A DNA stretch of 13,441 nucleotides, taken from Ichthyophonus hoferi. Lineage: Eukaryota > Opisthokonta > Ichthyosporea > Ichthyophonida > Ichthyophonidae. This document shows positions 9,018-13,441 of the stretch, one piece after another. The stretch is from positions 84,915 to 98,355 of the forward strand of contig NAOQ01000194.1 in assembly GCA_002751075.1 (NCBI GenBank), written 5' to 3'. Position 1 is the stretch's first letter; every line of letters begins with the position of its first letter. Both the position numbers and the translations under genes were made by a program. The notes beneath the pieces were generated by a model. That model had not been told where the DNA came from. It saw only the letters and a list, made by a program, of their open reading frames with translations, and did not search any database.

Positions 9018-9886
9018 GTTAACCATGTACGTATGTATTATATCGACATATTTGCATATACTTTAAGTATATGACCATTGGCTATTATGAAGTAATTGTT
9101 ATATATATATATATATATACTAAAAGACATGATTACGCATAAAGAAGCATTACTGGATCATATATATACAGTATACAGAACTATCCCAAGGTGTGTAAAA
9201 CTAGACATCGAGGCTATATAACGCATGAAGTACCATTTTTCATATATATATAAAAATACGAGAATACTAATTTTGTGTGGTCTACTCCAAATGACAACCA
9301 GACTTTTAGACATACGTGTAAATATTCTATTTATGTCAAAAAACCTTTAAAGTACATCCCAATTGCAAGAAGAGCTAAATCAGTACTTAGTTAACTGCAT
9401 TGACATTCTTAGTATAGAGGTAAAATAACATATCTAGAACATATACCAGTTTATATATTGTGTATTCTTCATACCATCCAGGCACGATACTGTTTACCTG
9501 TACCAAGAACAGCATACCAGACCAATCACAACATAATATAACATCCTGGGTATATATTTCCATTAAGTATAAAGTGCATATAGTAATCCTTATCTTAGAC
9601 ACCTCCATACAGACTACAAAGACAATAAATGGCTAAAGTTGATAGTTATTTGGTGCTGCGGTGTTAACAGCAGACTGGGCAATAAATTTCCTCCTTAACG
9701 TTTCATTTTGGTATATTAAGGGTTTTTAAGATGGTAAATTAGAAGATAACATTTACTTGCCAATGAAATAACCCGAATCTGAACTTTTGATTTAGTTTAG
9801 GTTAGGTCAAAATTAATATATTAAATGTCTTTTTTTTTTTGTAAAGCAAAACAACTTCTAAGGCTTATTATTAAGGTCTAGTTTAG
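9018..9886. other. Non-coding stretch between exon-like segments
   Basis: AT-rich with a (TA)n run at 9100-9119 and an 11-base T run near 9830. The minus strand has an open frame at 9608-9387 with a donor-like CAG|GTAAAC (exon end at 9498) and an acceptor-like TTTATTGTCTTTGTAG just upstream, but the reading is hydrophobic and Cys/Tyr-rich without recognisable features, so it is not called. Confidence 0.45.
9100..9119. repeat. (TA)n dinucleotide repeat
   Basis: About ten TA units, ending at TATACTAAAAG. Shorter than the tract at 1740-1775. Confidence 0.85.
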
Positions 9887-10048
9887 AGAGAAAGTGCATG
9901 GCTGCAGCGGGGTGTTGCTTATATTGATAGAGTAGGACACAGTGAATTAGATCAGGAAGTTACCAAAGCTATCCGAATGCATTTGGACAATGGTTTAACT
10001 TTAGTCAGAGGAAAGGCACTGAGGACAATGTTTTTGAAAGGGAAGTAA
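9887..10048 (+). CDS. Isolated coding-like segment, 53 codons, unknown protein
   Basis: From a possible acceptor (GTCTAGTTTAG ending at 9886) the frame runs 53 codons to TAA at 10046-10048. The composition is strongly protein-like (Gly, Asp, Glu, Lys, Arg, Val) and purine-N-pyrimidine codons dominate. Motifs include Ala-Trp-Leu-Gln-Arg-Gly-Val-Ala-Tyr-Ile, His-Ser-Glu-Leu-Asp-Gln-Glu-Val, Asp-Asn-Gly-Leu-Thr-Leu and Gly-Lys-Ala-Leu-Arg. The Glu-Leu ... Gly-Leu ... Lys-Ala-Leu spacing recalls the CENP-B/Tc5-type helix-turn-helix of pogo-class transposases and their host derivatives, though a few residues would be missing between the Gly-Leu and Lys-Ala-Leu parts. It has no ATG near its start, so it is either a last exon or a gene fragment. 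No partner exon was found. Confidence 0.4.
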   Translation, partial: RESAWLQRGVAYIDRVGHSELDQEVTKAIRMHLDNGLTLVRGKALRTMFLKGK

Positions 10049-11831
10049 AATAAAGGGTGTTACAAGATTGCTAGCCACAGAAAAATAAGTAGGTTCGATC
10101 GAAGCCGAGATAGTAAGTAGATGAATGATTGTGGCCCAATATTAGTTAGTTGAATAATGATTTAGTTGCATAATATTTTTTAACCTGCTAGATTGATTTG
10201 TCAATAGATAATATATGAGCAGTTACACCAATGAGGTAGCTAGCTAAAGAGCCAGTCTGGATATATTGGTATTGGATTATCAAGATAAAATGAGAGGCTT
10301 CTAGTAAAGAATTAGGTCGATATATTTTTACCTCTTGTAAATCAAAAGATATAATATAAATAAATAATAGGACATAAATAAATTTCCAAAATAGGGTTGA
10401 CAAATATTAATCCAAATTTTACGTGGTTAAAAAAGTATCTTTATTATTACTTGGGAACATATTATATATGCCTCATTGTAAACGATCAATAGGTGTATGT
10501 GCACAATTCTAATTAGTTTCTGCATACAGAAACCATTTTTGCTTGTCGTTTTACTAACATTTTAGATCTAGGTTACCAACCAATAAAAGGAATGATTGCC
10601 AACACTTTTCCCAGTAAAATAATTAGGAAAGAAGGATATTTTCTCTATAGCAGAATAAATGAATAAAAGAACAATAATAAAAAACAATCTACCTAAGCGT
10701 TAAGCGTAGTGAAAAATTTGGGCTCCCACAAATCTCATTGGTTCTTTCTAGATGCTTTCCTCGGAGGTTAATTAAGTATTGATTAGCAGATTTATTTTAA
10801 GAGTTCAAGTCAAATTATTATTATTACTATTGCTATTATTATTACCATTATAATATCAATATATTTATATTTCATATAAAAAATTAATACTTTAACTATC
10901 CACACGTAAAAAGTGCCCTATTTATTTTACCTATATATACACACACTTCAAAATCTGTGTATTTACCAACTTGTTATTATTTCTTTTGTGAGCCTAAGCA
11001 TGTATGCACGTAGATTTACCCAACTTTCTCTGATAAAAGTATTCAAGACACTCTTAATCGAGTTGTTTATAAAAATACGCACATCTATTAAGAGATATTT
11101 TAACAAATCATATGATATTTTATTTAATTCTTTTATAATCTATCTCTTTTCTAATAATTTGCTGGTTTTCATTTTATCAAAGCTCGTATTGGAACCTATA
11201 TATATAATCGTAATTAATATAATTATATTTGATAGGATGAACAGATAGGGCTAGAAGTATTGCGTAGCATTGAAAATGTCTTATTTTAGATATTAACTGA
11301 TTAGGAATATTTTATACGTCACCAACCTATGACTCCATTCAGTTCGTTTAGAATTATTAGTTATTCTACTGAATTTTCAAGAAAAAATTAAATGAAAAAC
11401 AAATTGAACACCTATTTAATTTTAATCCGCCACTAAAAAATAACTAGTATCAAAGCAGTGTGAAAATATAAGTAAAAGCACATTCATTAGGAGTTTTCCC
11501 TTTACATAAAAAGTTACAATAAACTGTAACCACACGTAACGTTTCGCCCTAGATCAATGAGCCATTATAAAGTATATAAGTGGATAATAGGCTCGATGGG
11601 ATGGAATTGGTATTATTATACGCGGGAATTATACACATGCACACAACATAATATTATAATACTCGTATTATAGTCAGTTGAGGTAGGGCACACTTTTAGG
11701 GTTTTATAGGTACTTATGTAGGCACCTACGTGCATATGTTTATAGAGATACGTTTTGGCACGTTCATTTTAACACAGCATCAAAAAATATAGTTATTTTA
11801 GCGTGATATACATATACATATATTTTCTTAC
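10049..11831. other. Long AT-rich stretch without a supported gene
   Basis: The open frames here (10403-10188 minus; 10913-11248 plus) are Ile, Leu, Phe and Tyr-rich, as AT-rich DNA gives by chance. An imperfect ATT tract lies at 10815-10855. A purine-rich minus-strand patch at about 10770-10690 is open for some 35 codons before a stop, too weak to call. A few G+C-richer patches occur (10700-10770, 11530-11620) without further signs. Confidence 0.5.
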
Positions 11832-12001
11832 CTTTATAGTAGTCATCTTGCGGCCTAGTTGTCTCATATTGCCATGTCAACAAGGTAAGAATTGTGAACA
11901 GGGAGAAAGTGGTGGGTTGCAAAGGGTTTGAAGGAATGAGATGATGAGTTGAGTTGATGGGTTGGGGAGGTGGGGGAGGTGGGTGGTTGTTCATAATGAG
12001 G
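11832..12001 (-). CDS. Possible Pro-rich internal exon on the minus strand (hypothetical)
   Basis: Read on the minus strand, a very long pyrimidine tract (CTTTCTGTTTTTTCTTTTT) ends in ACCTAG just before 12001, and AAAG|GTAAGA follows 11832: both are strong splice signals around a 170-base interval. One frame is open throughout (acceptor phase 2, donor phase 1) and contains Met-Asn-Asn-His then six Pro, a Pro/Thr/Ser-rich middle, Trp-Gln-Tyr-Glu and Asp-Asp-Tyr-Tyr-Lys. A second frame is also open for most of the length and ends in a stop. The plus strand carries its own exon-like interval here, so strand and frame are unsettled. No neighbouring minus-strand exons were identified. Confidence 0.3.
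11959..11983 (+). other. G-quadruplex motif on the plus strand
   Basis: Four G runs of 3, 4, 5 and 3 bases at 11959-11961, 11964-11967, 11972-11976 and 11981-11983, separated by loops of 2, 4 and 4 bases, fit the usual G3+N1-7 pattern. It stands out in an otherwise very AT-rich window. On the other strand it encodes or contains the six-Pro run of the possible exon. Confidence 0.75.
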
Positions 12002-12363
12002 CTAGGTAAATAAAAAGAAAAAACAGAAAGCGATATGCATGTATGATATACATTTATGTGCGCAGGCTTGCTAGTTGTTTTAATACCTGTGCATCCCATT
12101 ATCTATGTAAGGTGAGAGATGTATGAAGATATAATGATTATAACGTATAAAACATAAGCGTATTCATCTCTCAGTCAAGTATTAATGATGAAATTATAGG
12201 TAATTAGATGGATAGAGTTATATTGATCGGTATTAGTGTCGGGATATATCCTGAATATCTAATATAATTACTTCCATGTGTACATGTAGTTAAAAATATA
12301 TAGGTATATATAAGCATGGGCTTGAGATTATGATATTATATACATATCTGATAGTTTGTAGGA
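12002..12363. other. Non-coding stretch before the satellite block
   Basis: Nothing supported as a gene. The first 30 bases are the purine-rich complement of the minus-strand pyrimidine tract described with the exon at 11832-12001. The rest is AT-rich with scattered TATA and GATA words leading into the repeat array. Confidence 0.5.
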
Positions 12364-12547
12364 TAGTCTGTATGTATGGTAGTATGTATGGTAGTATGTA
12401 TGATAGTATATATGATAGTATGTGTGATAGTATGTAGGATAGTATGTATGATAGTATGTGTGATAATATATATGATAGTATGGATGGTAGTATGTGTGAT
12501 AGTATGTATGATGGTATGCATGGTAGTATGTATGATAGTATGTATGA
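12364..12547. repeat. 12-bp minisatellite, unit TAGTATGTATGA, about 15 copies
   Basis: Fourteen units of exactly 12 bases fill 12380-12547, preceded by one irregular 16-base unit with an extra TATG at 12364-12379. The consensus is TAGTATGTATGA; variants change mainly the internal TATG to TGTG, TATA, TAGG or GATG and the last base to G. The length of 12 keeps all three frames open on the plus strand, producing Val/Cys/Met/Ile-rich readings that should not be taken for proteins. It probably evolved from a simple TATG repeat. Confidence 0.93.
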
Positions 12548-12580
12548 TATATGTACACTTGAATATTTTCTTATATGCAC

Positions 12581-12930
12581 AAATACATAGATACATACAT
12601 ATACATACATACATACACACATCGATACGTATATACATACATATATGCATACAGACATAGATACATACATAGATACATACATGCATGCATATATACATAC
12701 ATACATACATACATATATACATACATATATACATATATACATACATACATATATACATACATATATACATACATATATACATATATACATAGATACATAT
12801 GTATATACATACATATATACATATATACATAGATACATATGTATATATATACATACATATATACATATATACATAGATACATATGTATATATATACATAC
12901 ATGCGTAAATACATAGATACATAGTACAAC
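12581..12930. repeat. (CATA)n tetranucleotide array with 40-44 bp higher-order repeat
   Basis: Long imperfect ATAC/CATA repeat interspersed with ATATAC and CATAGATACATA variants. A higher-order unit beginning CATAGATACATATG recurs at 12788, 12828 and 12872, giving periods of 40 and 44 bases, the longer one by an added TATA. The array opens frames of up to 210 residues on the minus strand (Tyr/Met/Cys/Ile/Val only) in several overlapping frames; these are repeat readings, not genes. The motif is the reverse complement type of the neighbouring minisatellite. Confidence 0.93.
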
Positions 12931-13357
12931 CATTACTACTGAACCTATGTGTTTGGTGTGATGGAAAAAATACAAGTAACTAGATGTTGTCTGTAGACTT
13001 AAAGTACAGCTAATCAATTAGTACTAATTGGTGAAATATAACAGTTACAATTACAATTGGATTATAGATCACACAAGCAAATCATTTTTATTGGTAGTAA
13101 TCACTATTTTTATTTTAATAAGATGTATTTCCTTCAATGAGGAACCCAGTTGAGGCATTTAATCTAAGCAATCTGTTAATTATTTAGGATTATTTCTGTA
13201 GGAGAGCACGATTTTGCTGCATTCTGTTTTTTAATATCATAAGTCATAAATTTATTATATCAGAAGCAGCGAAATGTATATATATATTTTTTAGAGAAGA
13301 GCATTCTAGCCATAGGAATATACCAGAAGTTAATGTGCTAGTAATTATATTATAGAC
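12931..13357. other. Non-coding stretch between the satellite block and the (AAT)n tract
   Basis: AT-rich, with no supported gene, no strong splice pair and no recognisable element. Several short TTACAATT-like words occur at 13040-13070. Confidence 0.5.
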
Positions 13358-13398
<41 letters not shown>

Positions 13399-13409
13399 CA
13401 ATAGTAACG

Positions 13410-13441
<32 letters not shown>
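13358..13441. repeat. (AAT)n trinucleotide repeat, cut by the window end
   Basis: About a dozen AAT units, then a short degenerate break (AACAACAATAGTAACGAT at about 13393-13411), then further AAT units to the last base. It continues beyond the window. Confidence 0.92.

Noticed and set aside
9387-9608. Minus-strand open frame of 73 residues with a donor-like site
   Set aside because: No recognisable motif, hydrophobic and Tyr/Cys-rich reading, no second exon found.
10090-10110. tRNA-like T-arm word GGTTCGATCG
   Set aside because: No A box, acceptor stem or anticodon arm at the right distance, so neither a tRNA nor a tRNA-derived SINE is supported. A similar word, GGTTCAATCC near 3300, fails in the same way.
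10913-11248. Plus-strand open frame of 111 residues
   Set aside because: Almost entirely Ile, Leu, Phe, Tyr, Ser and Asn, the signature of AT-rich non-coding DNA. No domain, signal peptide plus mature pattern or splice support.
12290-12929. Long minus-strand open frames of 210, 197 and 148 residues and plus frames of 85-94 residues
   Set aside because: All are readings of tetranucleotide and 12-bp repeats in overlapping frames (only Tyr, Met, Cys, Ile, Val, His, Thr). They are repeats, not proteins.

Overview
The window looks like nuclear DNA of an invertebrate animal. It is very AT-rich, has long non-coding stretches and many di-, tri- and tetranucleotide repeats, and its one clear gene is split by GT-AG introns of about 3.2 kb, 1.3 kb and 0.27 kb. 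The sequence alone does not give the phylum. A sponge or another AT-rich early-branching animal or marine invertebrate would fit, but that is a guess. There are no operons, Shine-Dalgarno sites, CRISPR arrays, rRNA genes or convincing tRNA genes. I recognised no retroviral, LTR or Polinton-like element.

The main content is a four-exon plus-strand gene with coding exons at 1877-1959, 5157-5234, 6531-6810 and 7085-7261. No single open frame shows it. The exons join in matching phases (2, 2, 0) into a 205-residue protein. It has one N-terminal C2H2 zinc finger (C-x4-C-x13-H-x4-H, the last His supplied by exon 2), a Ser/Thr-rich middle, a hydrophobic and aromatic central block, and a Pro/Ala-rich tail ending in Trp-Arg-Pro-Phe-Asp-Leu-Gln. 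The tail resembles the WRPW/WRPY peptides that recruit Groucho/TLE co-repressors, so a small DNA-binding repressor is a reasonable but unproven reading. I could not name an orthologue.

Layout: 1-126 probably holds the 3' end of an upstream plus-strand gene, with an AATAAA 45 bases after its stop. 127-1739 is AT-rich and non-coding, ending in a (TA)n tract about 100 bp before the zinc-finger start codon. 1877-7261 is the zinc-finger gene, whose introns carry several simple repeats. 7262-8724 is 3' UTR and intergenic sequence with a tight hairpin. 8725-8759 and 8950-9017 are two small exon-like segments in compatible phase. 9887-10048 is an isolated coding-like segment of 53 codons, faintly like a CENP-B/Tc5-type helix-turn-helix. 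11832-12001 is a G-rich/C-rich block with splice-like signals on both strands and a G-quadruplex motif. 12364-12930 is a composite satellite: a 12-bp minisatellite of TATG type followed by a (CATA)n array with a 40-44 bp higher-order repeat, together forming a large imperfect inverted repeat. 13358-13441 is an (AAT)n tract running off the window.

Most open frames in the window, including the longest (up to 210 residues, within the satellite), are low-complexity or chance frames and are not annotated as genes.
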